59,364 nucleotides of DNA from Rossellomorea aquimaris TF-12 (GCF_001648555.1 NZ_LQXM01000016.1:1-59364); one strand, 5' to 3'. Shown: positions 1 through 8,841, counted from the stretch's first letter. Translations and numbers: made by a program. Notes: generated from the letters alone by a model not told the origin.

Positions 1-40
1 GCAGGAGTCAAGTGCCTTCCGCTACATTCCACTCTGTGAT
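1..40. repeat. edge of a GC-rich dispersed Bacillus intergenic repeat
   Basis: The first 40 bases resemble one arm of the GC-rich imperfect palindromes scattered between genes in many Bacillus genomes; the motif GCAGGAGTCAAGTGCCTTCC is typical. Related degenerate pieces lie near 35.7 kb and 49.1 kb. The element is cut by the window edge. Family assignment is from memory of such elements and was not checked by alignment. Confidence 0.4.
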
Positions 41-344
41 TCTACATTCTTATGGCCTAATAATATGGATAACAAACACACAAAATGCTTCTCAGCATAG
101 CTCAAACATCAGTTATTAGTTAATGTTTATCGTTATAACCTACCGAGAATATATCTTGTCCTATTTTAAATTACTATAATAAAAAACTTTCAATTGAACA
201 GTTAGTCAATGTTTTTGACGGCTCAATTGGATAATCAGGAATCATATACTGAATTCGACACTTAGATGCGAGGGAACCAAAAGTTGGTCTTGGAACTGTC
301 TTTCTCATCTAAAATAAATTGAATGACAAAAATAGGGACTACCA
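41..344. other. AT-rich intergenic stretch without a visible gene
   Basis: No reading frame with a ribosome site and no RNA gene is visible. A single TTCGACA (a Spo0A-box-like heptamer) near 253 has no gene close enough to regulate. Confidence 0.5.
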
Positions 345-391
345 ATAAAAAACTAGTCAAAAGGTAGATGTTCTTCCCTTTTGACTAGTTC
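345..391 (-). terminator. Rho-independent terminator of the thiolase-scoAB operon
   Basis: A perfect 14-bp inverted repeat (351-364 with 377-390, arm AACTAGTCAAAAGG) lies about 65 bp past the scoB stop. Read on the minus strand, the stem is followed by a TTTTTTATT run, so it should end leftward transcription of the operon. Confidence 0.85.
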
Positions 392-453
392 AATTATGGA
401 GGTCCTATTAACCTGCTTTCATCTTTATGACGACTTATGGTTTTTGCCTCTAT

Positions 454-1116
454 TTAATACGCGTCTAATACTACATCTTCACTGACTTTTAGTGCAGCTT
501 CTGTGGAAGATACAATATCCTCAACTGAAAATCCATTTGCTACTTCACGAAGCAGTAGTCCTTCTTCCGTTACATCCATAACAGCACGGTCTGTTATGAT
601 ACGGTGAACGACACCTTTTCCAGTAAGGGGTAGTGTGCATTCTTTAAGAATCTTACTATCCCCATTTTTATTAACATGCTCCATGATGACAATGATACGT
701 TGAGCACCATGAACTAAGTCCATTGCTCCGCCCATTCCTTTTATCATCTTTCCTGGAATCATCCAGTTTGCAAGATCACCGTTTTCAGCTACTTCCATAC
801 CACCTAAAATAGCGATGTTAATATGTCCTCCACGAATCATAGCGAATGACTCTGAGCTATCAAAGTAGGCAGAGCCTGGAATCGCAGTAACCGTCTCTTT
901 ACCTGCATTAATCAGATCTGCATCTACTTCCTCTTCAGTTGGATATGGTCCAATTCCAAGTAGGCCATTTTCCGATTGCAGGACAACCTGCTTGTTTTCC
1001 GTAATATAGTTGGCTACTAATGTAGGCATGCCAATTCCTAAATTCACATAAAAACCATCTTCTATTTCTTTTTCTGCTCTTCTTGCTATTCTTTCACGCA
1101 TTTTAGCACGATCCAT
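454..1116 (-). CDS. scoB: 3-oxoacid CoA-transferase subunit B
   Basis: This is the beta subunit of a heteromeric cytosolic CoA-transferase that moves CoA from succinyl-CoA or another donor to acetoacetate. The catalytic glutamate lies in the SENG motif ([12 protein letters not shown], near residue 48), followed by the GG-rich segment [14 protein letters not shown] typical of ScoB/AtoA. At 220 residues it has the usual length. It starts 19 bp after the subunit A stop, with a GGGGAG ribosome site, and is the last gene before a strong terminator. With the thiolase upstream it would convert acetoacetate to two acetyl-CoA. ScoB and AtoA cannot be told apart by motif, so the CoA donor is inferred. 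Confidence 0.93.
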   Translation of the reverse strand: MDRAKMRERIARRAEKEIEDGFYVNLGIGMPTLVANYITENKQVVLQSENGLLGIGPYPTEEEVDADLINAGKETVTAIPGSAYFDSSESFAMIRGGHINIAILGGMEVAENGDLANWMIPGKMIKGMGGAMDLVHGAQRIIVIMEHVNKNGDSKILKECTLPLTGKGVVHRIITDRAVMDVTEEGLLLREVANGFSVEDIVSSTEAALKVSEDVVLDAY

Positions 1117-1135
1117 ATCCTTTGCACTCTCCCCT

Positions 1136-1828
1136 CTAAGCTTGTTTCACCGTTCTTCTTTCAATACGTTTTTCTTGATCAGCTTGGATTAATCGCTGTA
1201 CATAAATGCTTGGTGTTTGGACTTCATTTGGATTGATTTCTCCAATTTCAACAAGTTCTTCTACCTCAGCAATTGTTACTTTTCCAGCAGCTGCAATCAT
1301 AGGGTTAAAGTTTTGAGCAGTTTTGTTGTAAACTAAGTTCCCCATTTTATCTGCCCTCTGCGCTCTTACAAGAGAAAAATCGGCTGTAAATGCCTCTTCT
1401 AATAAATATTCTTTATCATTAAAGGTACGAGTTTCTTTTCCTTCAGCAATGGGCGTGCCGACTCCTGCAGGTGTATAAAAGGCAGGAATCCCTGCTCCTC
1501 CAGCACGAATTTTTTCTGCCAGCGTTCCTTGAGGAACCAGCTCTACTTCAAGTTCACCTGATAATACTTGTCTTTCAAACTCTTTATTTTCTCCCACATA
1601 AGACCCAATCATTTTATCAATTTGCTTATTTTTCAGTAATAAACCCAATCCCCAGTCATCTACACCACAGTTATTTGAGATCACAGTAAGGTTTTTTACA
1701 CCTTTATCTACAAGGGCAAGGATTAGCTTTTCAGGAATTCCGCATAAACCAAATCCCCCCACCATAAGAGTGGCTCCATCATGAATATCTGCTACTGCTT
1801 CTGCGTATGAAGTAAACACTTGCTTCAT
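1136..1828 (-). CDS. scoA: 3-oxoacid CoA-transferase subunit A
   Basis: This is the alpha subunit of the same CoA-transferase; both subunits are needed for activity. The N-terminal glycine-rich signature [13 protein letters not shown] (about residues 24-36) and the later [16 protein letters not shown] segment are family hallmarks. Its 230 residues match ScoA/AtoD. It follows the thiolase stop by 34 bp with a GAGGAGGGTAATCA-type ribosome site and is co-transcribed with scoB. Functional assignment is firm; the physiological donor (succinyl-CoA or acetyl-CoA) is not determined by sequence. Confidence 0.93.
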   Translation of the reverse strand: MKQVFTSYAEAVADIHDGATLMVGGFGLCGIPEKLILALVDKGVKNLTVISNNCGVDDWGLGLLLKNKQIDKMIGSYVGENKEFERQVLSGELEVELVPQGTLAEKIRAGGAGIPAFYTPAGVGTPIAEGKETRTFNDKEYLLEEAFTADFSLVRAQRADKMGNLVYNKTAQNFNPMIAAAGKVTIAEVEELVEIGEINPNEVQTPSIYVQRLIQADQEKRIERRTVKQA

Positions 1829-1862
1829 TGATTACCCTCCTCAGTTCTTACTTTTAATATGA

Positions 1863-3050
1863 TTATTTATGTAGCTCGACAACCGTTGCTACTCCTTGTC
1901 CTCCACCGATACACAAAGTGGCTAAACCATTTTGTACTTGTCGCTTTTTCATTTCATGAATCAGCGTAACAAGAATTCGGGTGCCACTTGCTCCAATCGG
2001 GTGACCAAGTGCAATCGCTCCACCATTTACATTTAATAAATCTTTGTTAAATCCAAGCTCTTTATCTACCGCTAAGGATTGTGCAGCAAATGCCTCATTT
2101 GCTTCAATTAAATGCATATCTTCCATCGTTAACTTTGTTTTTTCCAACACTTTCTTCACTGCTTGTACAGGTCCAATTCCCATTACACTTGGATCAACAC
2201 CTGCGTTAGCATTCCCTTTAATGGTGACAAGTGGTGTTATGCCAAGCTCATCCGCCTTCTTCCTTGACATAACGACAACTGCAGCTGCACCATCATTAAT
2301 TCCTGATGCATTTCCAGCTGTTACACTACCATCCTTTTTAAATGCGGCTCTAAGACCAGAGAGCTTTTCGGCAGTGGACCCTTTACGAGGGAATTCATCT
2401 TGACTAAAGAACACTGGATCCCCTTTTCTTTGAGGGATTTGAACAGGTACGATTTCATCGGTGAACCTGCCTTCTTCAATCGCTGTGCTTGCTTTTTGTT
2501 GACTCCAAGCTGCAAATTCGTCTTGCTCTTCACGTGTAAGGGAATATCGGTCGCATAGGTTTTCTGCTGTTACTCCCATATGATAATCGTTAAATGCACA
2601 CCATAATCCATCGGAAATCATACTATCGACTACTTTTTGATCTCCCATTTTATATCCACTTCTTGCTCCTTGTAATAAATATGGAGCCTGACTCATATTT
2701 TCCATACCACCTGCAACAATAACATCCGCATCCCCTGCAAGAATTGCCTGCGTCGCTAGGTGAACTGTTTTTAATCCTGATCCACATACTTTGTTAATAG
2801 TCATAGCGGGCACATTTTCCGGAAGCCCTGCTTTAATGGATGCTTGGCGAGCTGGATTTTGTCCTAATCCTGCTTGTAAGACGTTACCCATAATCACTTC
2901 ATCCACATCCGTTGATTTTAAACCAGCCTTTTCGAGTGCATCTTTAATGACAATCGCTCCAAGTTCCGGTGCTGAAATATCTTTTAAAGAGCCATTAAAG
3001 CTTCCAATAGCAGTACGTACTGCGCTAACAATGACGACTTCATTCGACAT
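1863..3050 (-). CDS. acetyl-CoA acetyltransferase (thiolase)
   Basis: This is a type II thiolase of 395 residues, catalysing acetoacetyl-CoA + CoA to two acetyl-CoA, or the reverse condensation. It shows the acyl-accepting cysteine in [11 protein letters not shown] (near residue 88), the NEAFAA motif, the catalytic histidine in [14 protein letters not shown] and the C-terminal cysteine in CIGGGQG. The frame stays open far upstream, but ATG at 3050 is chosen because GGGAGG lies just before it and [13 protein letters not shown] is the usual thiolase N-terminus. It heads an operon with scoA and scoB and is divergent from HMG-CoA lyase. A cre-like site and a Spo0A-box-like site lie in the divergent promoter region. 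Confidence 0.95.
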   Translation of the reverse strand: MSNEVVIVSAVRTAIGSFNGSLKDISAPELGAIVIKDALEKAGLKSTDVDEVIMGNVLQAGLGQNPARQASIKAGLPENVPAMTINKVCGSGLKTVHLATQAILAGDADVIVAGGMENMSQAPYLLQGARSGYKMGDQKVVDSMISDGLWCAFNDYHMGVTAENLCDRYSLTREEQDEFAAWSQQKASTAIEEGRFTDEIVPVQIPQRKGDPVFFSQDEFPRKGSTAEKLSGLRAAFKKDGSVTAGNASGINDGAAAVVVMSRKKADELGITPLVTIKGNANAGVDPSVMGIGPVQAVKKVLEKTKLTMEDMHLIEANEAFAAQSLAVDKELGFNKDLLNVNGGAIALGHPIGASGTRILVTLIHEMKKRQVQNGLATLCIGGGQGVATVVELHK

Positions 3051-3147
3051 TTTTCTTCCTCCCTTTCTCTTCTGACTGATTGATTTGCCTGTATCCTCTT
3101 GCAATAAAGAGGAGTTTGAAAAATCTGTTCCACTTTTACTCTTTCTA

Positions 3148-3161
3148 TGTAAGCGTTTAAA
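3148..3161. promoter_or_regulatory. cre-like site between thiolase and HMG-CoA lyase
   Basis: TGTAAGCGTTTAAA differs from the CcpA consensus TGWAANCGNTNWCA at only one position (A for C at position 13). It lies about 100 bp upstream of the thiolase start and 77 bp upstream of the lyase start. Catabolite control of both divergent transcripts is inferred. Confidence 0.5.
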
Positions 3162-3171
3162 ATCCTCTAAT

Positions 3172-3180
3172 TTTGTCAAA
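3172..3180. promoter_or_regulatory. Spo0A-box-like site
   Basis: TTTGTCAAA fits the Spo0A box TTTGTCRAA exactly. The site is 11 bp from the cre-like site in the same divergent intergenic region. The surroundings are AT-rich, so a chance match is possible. Confidence 0.3.
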
Positions 3181-3237
3181 AAATTTTTTGTTGCTTTATA
3201 AGTCGGAATCTTCCTACAATAAAGAAGGGGAGGCGAA

Positions 3238-4140
3238 ATGATGAATTTACCTAATAACATAACCATAATTGAAGTTGGTCCCAGAGATGGGTTGCAAAAT
3301 GAAAAGAATTTTGTTCCTACTGATGTAAAAAAGGAGTTTATTTTTAAGCTGAAAGAATCAGGGGTAAAAGAGATGGAGCTAACATCCTTTGTATCTCCTA
3401 AATGGGTTCCACAAATGCAGGATGCCAGCGATATTGTCGATTCTTGCTTAACAATCGATTCACGAGATATTGTCTTAGCCCCTAACAAAAAAGGGATAGA
3501 GCGAGTGTATGAAACAGATTGTCAATCAGTAGCCGTATTTGTCGGCGTTAGCAATACCTTTAATCAAAAAAACATTAACAAATCAACCCAAGAGGCATTA
3601 GAAGGTTTAACCCCTCTTATCCTACAATTAAAAGAGCGTGGATATTTTGTCAGGGCCTGTATTTCTACTGCCTTTTACTGTCCTTATGAAGGAAAAGTTT
3701 CACCTGAAGATACTTTAGACCTTTGTAAGAAATTTGTTCATTTAGGAGTAGATGAGTTAAGTGTGGCAGATACGATTGGACGCGCCAATCCTTTAGAAGC
3801 TTTCACCCTCTTTTCCTTATTAAGAACAGAGCTGCCTGATGTTCTGTTAACTGCACATTTCCATGACACGAGAAAAATGGCATTAGCCAATATTTTCGCT
3901 TCTTTACAAGCAGGGATTGATCGCTTTGATACCTCGGCTGGTGGACTTGGGGGATGTCCTTTTGCGCCTGGTGCTACTGGTAATGTCGCCACAGAGGATG
4001 TGGTATTTATGGTGGAGGAGCTTGGCATTTCAACAGGAGTGAACCTGGAGAAGCTAGCTCAAGCCATTGATGTAATTAAACCTTATACGAGTCGTCCCAT
4101 TGAAAGTGGATATTATCGTTTGTATGAACTAAACAAATAA
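3238..4140 (+). CDS. yngG: hydroxymethylglutaryl-CoA lyase
   Basis: This enzyme cleaves 3-hydroxy-3-methylglutaryl-CoA to acetoacetate and acetyl-CoA, the last step of leucine degradation. The DRE-TIM barrel signature [11 protein letters not shown] opens the protein, HFHDTR supplies metal ligands and [14 protein letters not shown] carries the active-site cysteine. At 300 residues it has the family length. Two in-frame ATGs (3238, 3241) follow the ribosome site AGGGGAGG; either could be used. Its product acetoacetate is the substrate of the divergently encoded CoA-transferase/thiolase operon, so the two transcripts form one pathway. The other leucine pathway genes are not in the window. Confidence 0.94.
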   Translation: MMNLPNNITIIEVGPRDGLQNEKNFVPTDVKKEFIFKLKESGVKEMELTSFVSPKWVPQMQDASDIVDSCLTIDSRDIVLAPNKKGIERVYETDCQSVAVFVGVSNTFNQKNINKSTQEALEGLTPLILQLKERGYFVRACISTAFYCPYEGKVSPEDTLDLCKKFVHLGVDELSVADTIGRANPLEAFTLFSLLRTELPDVLLTAHFHDTRKMALANIFASLQAGIDRFDTSAGGLGGCPFAPGATGNVATEDVVFMVEELGISTGVNLEKLAQAIDVIKPYTSRPIESGYYRLYELNK

Positions 4141-4209
4141 TATCTGGCGTATAACCCATATCTCTTTTGTACACTCTAATGCTAAATGCATTTCAAGGAG
4201 TTGAGCAGA

Positions 4210-4341
4210 ATGAGTCAAAAACGTGAAAAAGGATTTAGCCAAAAGGGAAAGAAAAGTTCAGACACTGTTTCAAATCCAATGGCTGCTGAAGAGCTAAAAA
4301 AAGCTATTCACCCTACCAAGGGACAGAATGCTAAATCATAA
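4210..4341 (+). CDS. 43-residue charged small protein
   Basis: A short frame with ATG at 4210, preceded by AAGGAGTTGAGCAG, encodes 43 residues. It is rich in lysine and serine, and has no cysteine, no tryptophan and no hydrophobic stretch. It has its own terminator 7 bp after the stop, which supports a real monocistronic gene. Small soluble basic proteins of this kind in Bacillus are often spore-core proteins, but I do not recognise a named family, so the product is hypothetical. Confidence 0.6.
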   Translation: MSQKREKGFSQKGKKSSDTVSNPMAAEELKKAIHPTKGQNAKS

Positions 4342-4347
4342 TTTTTT

Positions 4348-4380
4348 AGAGGGTGTCCTTTATTATGGGACACTCTTTTT
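4348..4380 (+). terminator. Rho-independent terminator after the 43-residue gene
   Basis: GTGTCC (4353-4358) pairs with GGACAC (4368-4373), extended by further A-T, G-C and G-T pairs, and is followed by CTCTTTTTCTTT. Confidence 0.8.
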
Positions 4381-4471
4381 CTTTGAAGATCTTCCTCTAC
4401 ACCAATCAGTAAATTCCTCTTTTTTCCTTATCGTGCTACAATTAATCTAGACTATTTCAGAGGTGATCTCC

Positions 4472-5401
4472 ATGAAAAAAAGACTTTTCCTAACTAGTTT
4501 ACTCTCTACACTTGGTTTAGGTGGATTAGGCTTTTACATCACTAATCGAGTTATGTACTTACCAAAAAAAGACGAGGAATTTATTCGTTCCAGAGAAGTG
4601 GAGGCTATTCGCTTAATCGAAGAAGATTATGCTTCCCTTCCTAAACATGAGGTCCTCATTCCCTCTCCTTACGGGTATGACATTCATGCTGTTTTTGTCA
4701 CTCCATACCCTCATAATAAATACATGATTTTTTCACATGGAGTAACTGAAAATAAATACAACTCTATTAAATATATGAATCTCTTTATTAAAAAAGGCTT
4801 CAATGCGGTGATATATGATCATAGACGTCATGGGGAGTCCGGAGGAAAGACAACAAGCTATGGGTACTTTGAGAAGTATGACTTAAAGGCGGTAGTTGAC
4901 GAATTAATTCACCGCGTTGGTGATGATCTTTTCTTTGGTATACATGGTGAATCCATGGGTGCTGCCACTCTCCTTTTGTACGCAGGGAGTGTAGAAGATC
5001 GCGCCGATTTCTATATTGCTGATTGCCCGTTTTCCGATTTCGGTGAGCAGCTCAGCTATCGAATGAGCCTAGAATTGAAAATGCCCGCAAAATTTCTTTT
5101 GCCACTTGTCAATCGTACGTTAAAGCTTCGTCAGGGCTATACTTTGAAGGATTTATCACCCCTCTCAGTGATCCAAAATATTCAAAAGCCCATTTTGTTT
5201 ATTCACAGCTCAGATGATGACTTTATCTTACCTCAAATGACAATGGATTTATTTAATAAGAAGCAAGGGGCAAAAGAATTATTTCTAGACTTTAAAGGGT
5301 CTCATGCTCAGTCATATAATGATAACCCTGAACAATATGAAGAGGTCATTCAACGTTTTTTAAATGAATGGGTCTTTAAAGAAAAGGAGAAATCTTTATG
5401 A
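4472..5401 (+). CDS. yqkD: membrane-anchored alpha/beta hydrolase, YqkD type
   Basis: A 309-residue serine hydrolase. An N-terminal hydrophobic segment (about residues 5-24) after two lysines suggests a membrane anchor or signal. FSHGVTENKY marks the oxyanion strand, GESMG (159-163) holds the nucleophile Ser161, SSDDDFILP carries the acid and SHAQS the histidine. ATG at 4472 is chosen over a GTG 9 bp upstream because AGAGGTGATCTCC precedes it at proper spacing. The stop overlaps the next start as ATGA, implying translational coupling with the kinase-like gene. Place in the order matches B. subtilis yqkD. Substrate unknown. Confidence 0.85.
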   Translation: MKKRLFLTSLLSTLGLGGLGFYITNRVMYLPKKDEEFIRSREVEAIRLIEEDYASLPKHEVLIPSPYGYDIHAVFVTPYPHNKYMIFSHGVTENKYNSIKYMNLFIKKGFNAVIYDHRRHGESGGKTTSYGYFEKYDLKAVVDELIHRVGDDLFFGIHGESMGAATLLLYAGSVEDRADFYIADCPFSDFGEQLSYRMSLELKMPAKFLLPLVNRTLKLRQGYTLKDLSPLSVIQNIQKPILFIHSSDDDFILPQMTMDLFNKKQGAKELFLDFKGSHAQSYNDNPEQYEEVIQRFLNEWVFKEKEKSL

Positions 5402-6309
5402 TACCCGAAGACTTTCGAAAGAAGATGCAAACGATGTACGGCAATTCAGGACTTGACTGGGTCTCTAATGTCGAAGAATTGTTAGGTTCTTTAAAAGTCC
5501 GTCTTCATTTAACCTATGGCAAACCCTTTTCCCTTAGCTATAACTTTGTTGTGCCTGTTCTAGTTAACTCAAATCAACCTGCCGTTTTAAAAGTGGGCTA
5601 TCCCAATAAGGATTTCTCAAATGAGTTTCATGCCCTTCAAGATTTCCAAGGCAGAGGAATGGTTAAGGTCTTGGACTCCAACCGAGAAGAAGGCTGGATT
5701 CTCTTAGAACATCTGCAGCCTGGCACTCACCTGCATACGTTAAAAAGTGAAGAAGAAGAGGTAAAGATGTTTGCCTATGTCGCTCAACAATTATGGCATA
5801 AGCCGTCCAGTGACCACCCTTACCCTACTGTTCAAGCGTGGTCTTATGGGATCGATCGGCTCCGAAGGCAGTACAATGGTGACACGGGTCCTTTGCCACC
5901 AGAAATGGTATCAAAGGCTGAGGACTTGTATTCAATATTATTTTCCTCCGCTTCTGATCTGTATTTACTACATGGGGACCTCCACCATCACAATATTCTT
6001 TACTCTGATTCTTTAGGGTGGACCGTTATCGATCCTAAGGGCGTACTCGGTGAACGAGAATACGATTGCATTCAATTTCTCTTAAACTATTGGAAAGAGC
6101 ATCCTCAGCCATTAAAGCTTCTGGAATTTCGAGTTAAAACCATGGCTTCTCTTCTTTCTCTTTCATATGAGCGGTTGATTTCGTATGGATATTGTCACTC
6201 AATTCTATCTGCCTGTTGGTGTTTAGAGGATGGGGTTGACTGCTGGAAGGATGGGGTGGAGGTAGCTCGATTATTTGACACATTGTTGAGTGAATTCTAT
6301 ACCGCTTAA
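5398..6309 (+). CDS. aminoglycoside/hydroxyurea phosphotransferase-like kinase
   Basis: A 303-residue protein-kinase-fold phosphotransferase. The catalytic loop HGDLHHHN (H192, D194, N199) and the metal-binding VIDPKGVLGE (around 211-220) follow the streptomycin 6-kinase/hydroxyurea phosphotransferase (APH(6)) pattern, in which IDPKG replaces the usual IDWE. The frame overlaps the hydrolase stop by 4 bp. Proteins of this family may phosphorylate aminoglycosides or unknown small metabolites, so resistance should not be assumed. A bidirectional terminator follows. Confidence 0.82.
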   Translation: MIPEDFRKKMQTMYGNSGLDWVSNVEELLGSLKVRLHLTYGKPFSLSYNFVVPVLVNSNQPAVLKVGYPNKDFSNEFHALQDFQGRGMVKVLDSNREEGWILLEHLQPGTHLHTLKSEEEEVKMFAYVAQQLWHKPSSDHPYPTVQAWSYGIDRLRRQYNGDTGPLPPEMVSKAEDLYSILFSSASDLYLLHGDLHHHNILYSDSLGWTVIDPKGVLGEREYDCIQFLLNYWKEHPQPLKLLEFRVKTMASLLSLSYERLISYGYCHSILSACWCLEDGVDCWKDGVEVARLFDTLLSEFYTA

Positions 6310-6360
6310 TTCTGTTAATGGTGCATTACAAATACAGGTTGGTGTTTTAAAAGATAATTT

Positions 6361-6404
6361 GGCCCTGAAAAAGCATAAACATAAGACTTTACTTCTTCAG
6401 GGCC
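6361..6404. terminator. bidirectional terminator
   Basis: GGCCCTGAA (6361-6369) pairs with TTCAGGGCC (6396-6404) between the convergent kinase-like gene and yqkB; T-runs lie on both sides. Confidence 0.7.
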
Positions 6405-6411
6405 TATTATT

Positions 6412-6744
6412 TTATTCATTGGGGAACAGGACAAAGTTCATTCTTCCATTTATGATTTGTCCAGGGCTTTTTAATTGAAATGTGTTGCTTGCTGTTGAGA
6501 AATCAATTTTCAATTCCTCATCAAGAAATACTGTTTTGGATTTTTCAACTAGAATAGGGTAAGAATTCGTTTCTATTTCGATATCTTCACCTTCATCTGG
6601 CTTTTTCACATACCATAACGTCGGGATACCACTGACTACACAACCGCAGCCTTCTGTGTCATATTTTAACTTTAAATACCCTTCTTGATGATCAATTTTA
6701 TCTATTATTTTTTGCATTGCTTCATTTGTTATTTCTATTTTCAT
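6412..6744 (-). CDS. yqkB: HesB/YqkB-like iron-sulfur biosynthesis domain protein
   Basis: A 110-residue protein of the HesB/IscA-like fold in the Bacillus YqkB subgroup. The N-terminal EITNEAMQKI and central LKYDTEGCGCVVSG with its Cys-Gly-Cys are the visible hallmarks. The C-terminal cysteine pair of true A-type carriers is missing, so an Fe-S carrier role is uncertain. Start ATG has GGAGGAGGCTGAACA before it. It sits beside a CDGSH-type Fe-S protein read divergently, and both positions match the B. subtilis yqk neighbourhood. Confidence 0.85.
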   Translation of the reverse strand: MKIEITNEAMQKIIDKIDHQEGYLKLKYDTEGCGCVVSGIPTLWYVKKPDEGEDIEIETNSYPILVEKSKTVFLDEELKIDFSTASNTFQLKSPGQIINGRMNFVLFPNE

Positions 6745-6872
6745 TGTTCAGCCTCCTCCACTTTATCCTATCATATTTCACCTGTTTCCTTTAGAATATT
6801 GCATTTTTCTCTTTTTCACTTTACTATCAAAGTGGGGAATCTTTTGTATGTATTTAGAAAGGGTGGGTTTTC

Positions 6873-7088
6873 ATGACAAAAGCTCAAATTAAAGTAAATG
6901 ATAATGGTTCTTTTCGCGTTAGTGGAGATGTAGAATTAGTTGATGCAGATGGAAATGTATTTCCGACAAAGCAAGTGTTCACTCTTTGCCGCTGCGGTCT
7001 ATCGACTAAAATGCCGTTTTGTGATGCTTCACATAAAGGTAAATTCGAATCGTGTGTACGCGCTGAAAAGGTTCTAGACGAAGAATAA
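6873..7088 (+). CDS. CDGSH-type iron-sulfur protein
   Basis: A 71-residue soluble protein whose C-terminal half carries one CDGSH-type site: C-R-C-G then P-F-C-D-A-S-H. Three cysteines and one histidine would bind a 2Fe-2S cluster. The motif has alanine where the family name has glycine, which leaves all four ligands intact. The ribosome site AAAGGGTGGG precedes ATG. Function in redox or Fe-S transfer is inferred from the family; no partner is fixed, although the divergent neighbour yqkB is also Fe-S related. Confidence 0.85.
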   Translation: MTKAQIKVNDNGSFRVSGDVELVDADGNVFPTKQVFTLCRCGLSTKMPFCDASHKGKFESCVRAEKVLDEE

Positions 7089-7097
7089 CACATGACG

Positions 7098-7130
7098 AAA
7101 AGAGACTTCCAAAAGGGAAGTCTCTTTTCA
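7098..7130. terminator. bidirectional terminator
   Basis: GAAAAGAGACTTCC (7098-7111) pairs perfectly with GGAAGTCTCTTTTC (7117-7130) between the converging CDGSH gene and yqjX. Confidence 0.88.
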
Positions 7131-7133
7131 AAT

Positions 7134-7466
7134 TCATTCAAAAAAGTGAATATCGGTTACGCTCGATAGTGGAATATATTGCGCTTCCTGAAAGCGATCC
7201 ACTACGTGTAGCTTTTCTTCTAAGGCATCAACATGATGCACCGTTCCAATGAATAACTGATGGCGGTGTTTTACGTAATAGGTAATGGAGACTAGCTTAC
7301 CAAATTCCATGGCTTCTGACACCACATCATTTAACATCTCCAGCTCCTGTTCATCGAGTTCCTTTCTCTTTTCATAAGTATCTTCTTTAGCCCAATCTCG
7401 CAATAATTTTACATGCTCTGGTAACATCATAGATGTCCACTTTATTCTTCCTCGATCACGAATCAC
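7134..7466 (-). CDS. yqjX: YolD-family protein paired with a Y-family polymerase
   Basis: A 110-residue YolD-like protein, recognised by its opening IRDRGRIKWTSMMLPEHV and by YVKHRHQLFIGTVHHVD. GTG at 7466 is preferred over GTG at 7475 because the AGGAGG site overlaps the latter but is well spaced from the former. It lies 32 bp after the UvrX-type polymerase stop and shares its SOS promoter. YolD proteins co-occur with UvrX-type polymerases in Bacillus chromosomes, phages and plasmids; a role as UmuD-like partner has been proposed but not proven. Confidence 0.85.
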   Translation of the reverse strand: MIRDRGRIKWTSMMLPEHVKLLRDWAKEDTYEKRKELDEQELEMLNDVVSEAMEFGKLVSITYYVKHRHQLFIGTVHHVDALEEKLHVVDRFQEAQYIPLSSVTDIHFFE

Positions 7467-7498
7467 ATTCTTCACCTCCTAAATTGAAGTCAGGGCTG

Positions 7499-8761
7499 TT
7501 ACGATTTGTGGCCGCCTACAAGACGAGCACGATGCTTTGCTGTTCCTGCTTCTGTATACGAGACTGCGCGAAGTAAAGCTGCCGATCCATATTTATTTCG
7601 AATTCGATCTACCACATATCCTAATTCTCTTTTTTCCCAACGTTTAGGATCAAACAATGAAATTTGTAACGTCTCGTCGTCCACAACATTCGAGAGGGCG
7701 ATAGAAATTTTCCGTACTGTCCTACCGTTGTAATTCTCTTCAAATAATTCGAGACATACACGATACAAATCCATGGTAATGTTCGTAGGTTCCTCCATTG
7801 TTCTTGAACGATGAAACCCTCCTCCAAACTCTTCTTGACTGTATCCTATTCCAAAGCTAACGGTTCTTCCTGCTTTCTTATGGGTACGAGCCCGCCTGGC
7901 CACTTCTTCACACATTTCCAATATAACGTGCTTAATTTCTTTTCTTTCTTTATAGTCCCGCAGAAGAATTTGACCCTTTCCAAAGCTAATTTGCCCATCC
8001 ATGATAGGGGCACCTATTTCGGATAAATCTACTCCCCACGCATGATGGTATAGCTGATTTCCCATCACTCCAAACTTATCTTCAAGCTTCTCTAAATCAT
8101 ATTTCGCCAATTGTCCAACGGAGAAAATCCCCATTCGATTAAGGGTCTTTTCAATGCGTCGACCAATCCCCCACATTTCACTTAGGGGTGAGAGCGGCCA
8201 AAGTTTTTCAGGTATATCCTCGTAAGTCCACTCACAAACTCCTTTTTTCTTTGCTTCAAGATCTAAGCACAATTTTGATAAAAGCATATTAGGACCAATT
8301 CCTATAGCACAAGGAAGCTGAAACTCCCTCTCCATATCATCTTTTATTTTATGAGCAATTGTTGTAGCGTCCCCCCATAGATTGGTGGCCCCATCAATCT
8401 TAATGAAGCTTTCATCTACACTGTAAGTATGAATGGCATCCTTTGGAACATAGCGATGAAATAACCGAGTAATCTCAGTTGAAATCCGGACGTACGTAGC
8501 CATTTTTGGTTCTACTAATTGAATTCGAGAATCATTAGGGATTTCAAACATCCTGGACCCTGTCTTAATGCCAAAATCTTTTTTCATCTTAGGGGAGGCC
8601 GCCAATACAATGCTTCCTTTACGGTCTTTATCCCCCACAACTGCTAAATGACATTCAAGAGGGTCTAGTCCCAGCATGACAGCCGAACAGCTAGCATAAA
8701 AGCTCTTCATATCGATGCATAAAATCTTATGGTGTGGCAGCACACTGTAATCGACAGTCAT
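7499..8761 (-). CDS. yqjW: Y-family DNA polymerase, UvrX/YqjW type
   Basis: A 420-residue translesion polymerase. The palm motif I reads CIDMKSFYASCSA, motif III reads YSVDESFIKID with the catalytic Asp-Glu pair, and a helix-hairpin-helix (MWGIGRRIEKTLNRMGI) follows. The little-finger domain occupies roughly residues 240-350. It differs from the DinB-type enzyme at 43.7 kb and belongs to the UmuC-like UvrX/YqjW group. ATG at 8761 follows GGAGGAGGATTGA. A perfect LexA box lies 29 bp upstream and a second at 67 bp, so damage induction is likely. Operon with yqjX. Confidence 0.92.
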   Translation of the reverse strand: MTVDYSVLPHHKILCIDMKSFYASCSAVMLGLDPLECHLAVVGDKDRKGSIVLAASPKMKKDFGIKTGSRMFEIPNDSRIQLVEPKMATYVRISTEITRLFHRYVPKDAIHTYSVDESFIKIDGATNLWGDATTIAHKIKDDMEREFQLPCAIGIGPNMLLSKLCLDLEAKKKGVCEWTYEDIPEKLWPLSPLSEMWGIGRRIEKTLNRMGIFSVGQLAKYDLEKLEDKFGVMGNQLYHHAWGVDLSEIGAPIMDGQISFGKGQILLRDYKERKEIKHVILEMCEEVARRARTHKKAGRTVSFGIGYSQEEFGGGFHRSRTMEEPTNITMDLYRVCLELFEENYNGRTVRKISIALSNVVDDETLQISLFDPKRWEKRELGYVVDRIRNKYGSAALLRAVSYTEAGTAKHRARLVGGHKS

Positions 8762-8789
8762 TCAATCCTCCTCCATCACCGTATAAATA

Positions 8790-8801
8790 GAACAAATGTT
8801 C
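8790..8801. promoter_or_regulatory. LexA (DinR) box 1 upstream of yqjW
   Basis: GAACAAATGTTC is a perfect GAAC-N4-GTTC palindrome, the core of the Bacillus SOS operator, 29 bp upstream of the polymerase start and beside a TATACT-like -10 element on the minus strand. Confidence 0.88.
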
Positions 8802-8827
8802 TTATATAGTATATCTATGATTGTATA

Positions 8828-8841
8828 CGAATATACGTTCG
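8828..8841. promoter_or_regulatory. LexA (DinR) box 2 upstream of yqjW
   Basis: CGAATATACGTTCG matches the 14-bp operator except for one half-site base (GAAT for GAAC). It lies 39 bp, centre to centre, from box 1. Confidence 0.7.

Noticed and set aside
1471..1689. 72-codon plus-strand frame inside scoA
   Set aside because: Antisense shadow of a well-supported gene.
3051..3488. 146-residue N-terminal extension of the thiolase
   Set aside because: It covers the divergent promoter region and overlaps HMG-CoA lyase; ATG at 3050 has GGGAGG and the conserved start.
5398..6309. antibiotic resistance determinant
   Set aside because: The kinase motifs are clear, but APH-fold proteins often act on ordinary metabolites and the neighbours give no link to drugs, so resistance is not claimed.
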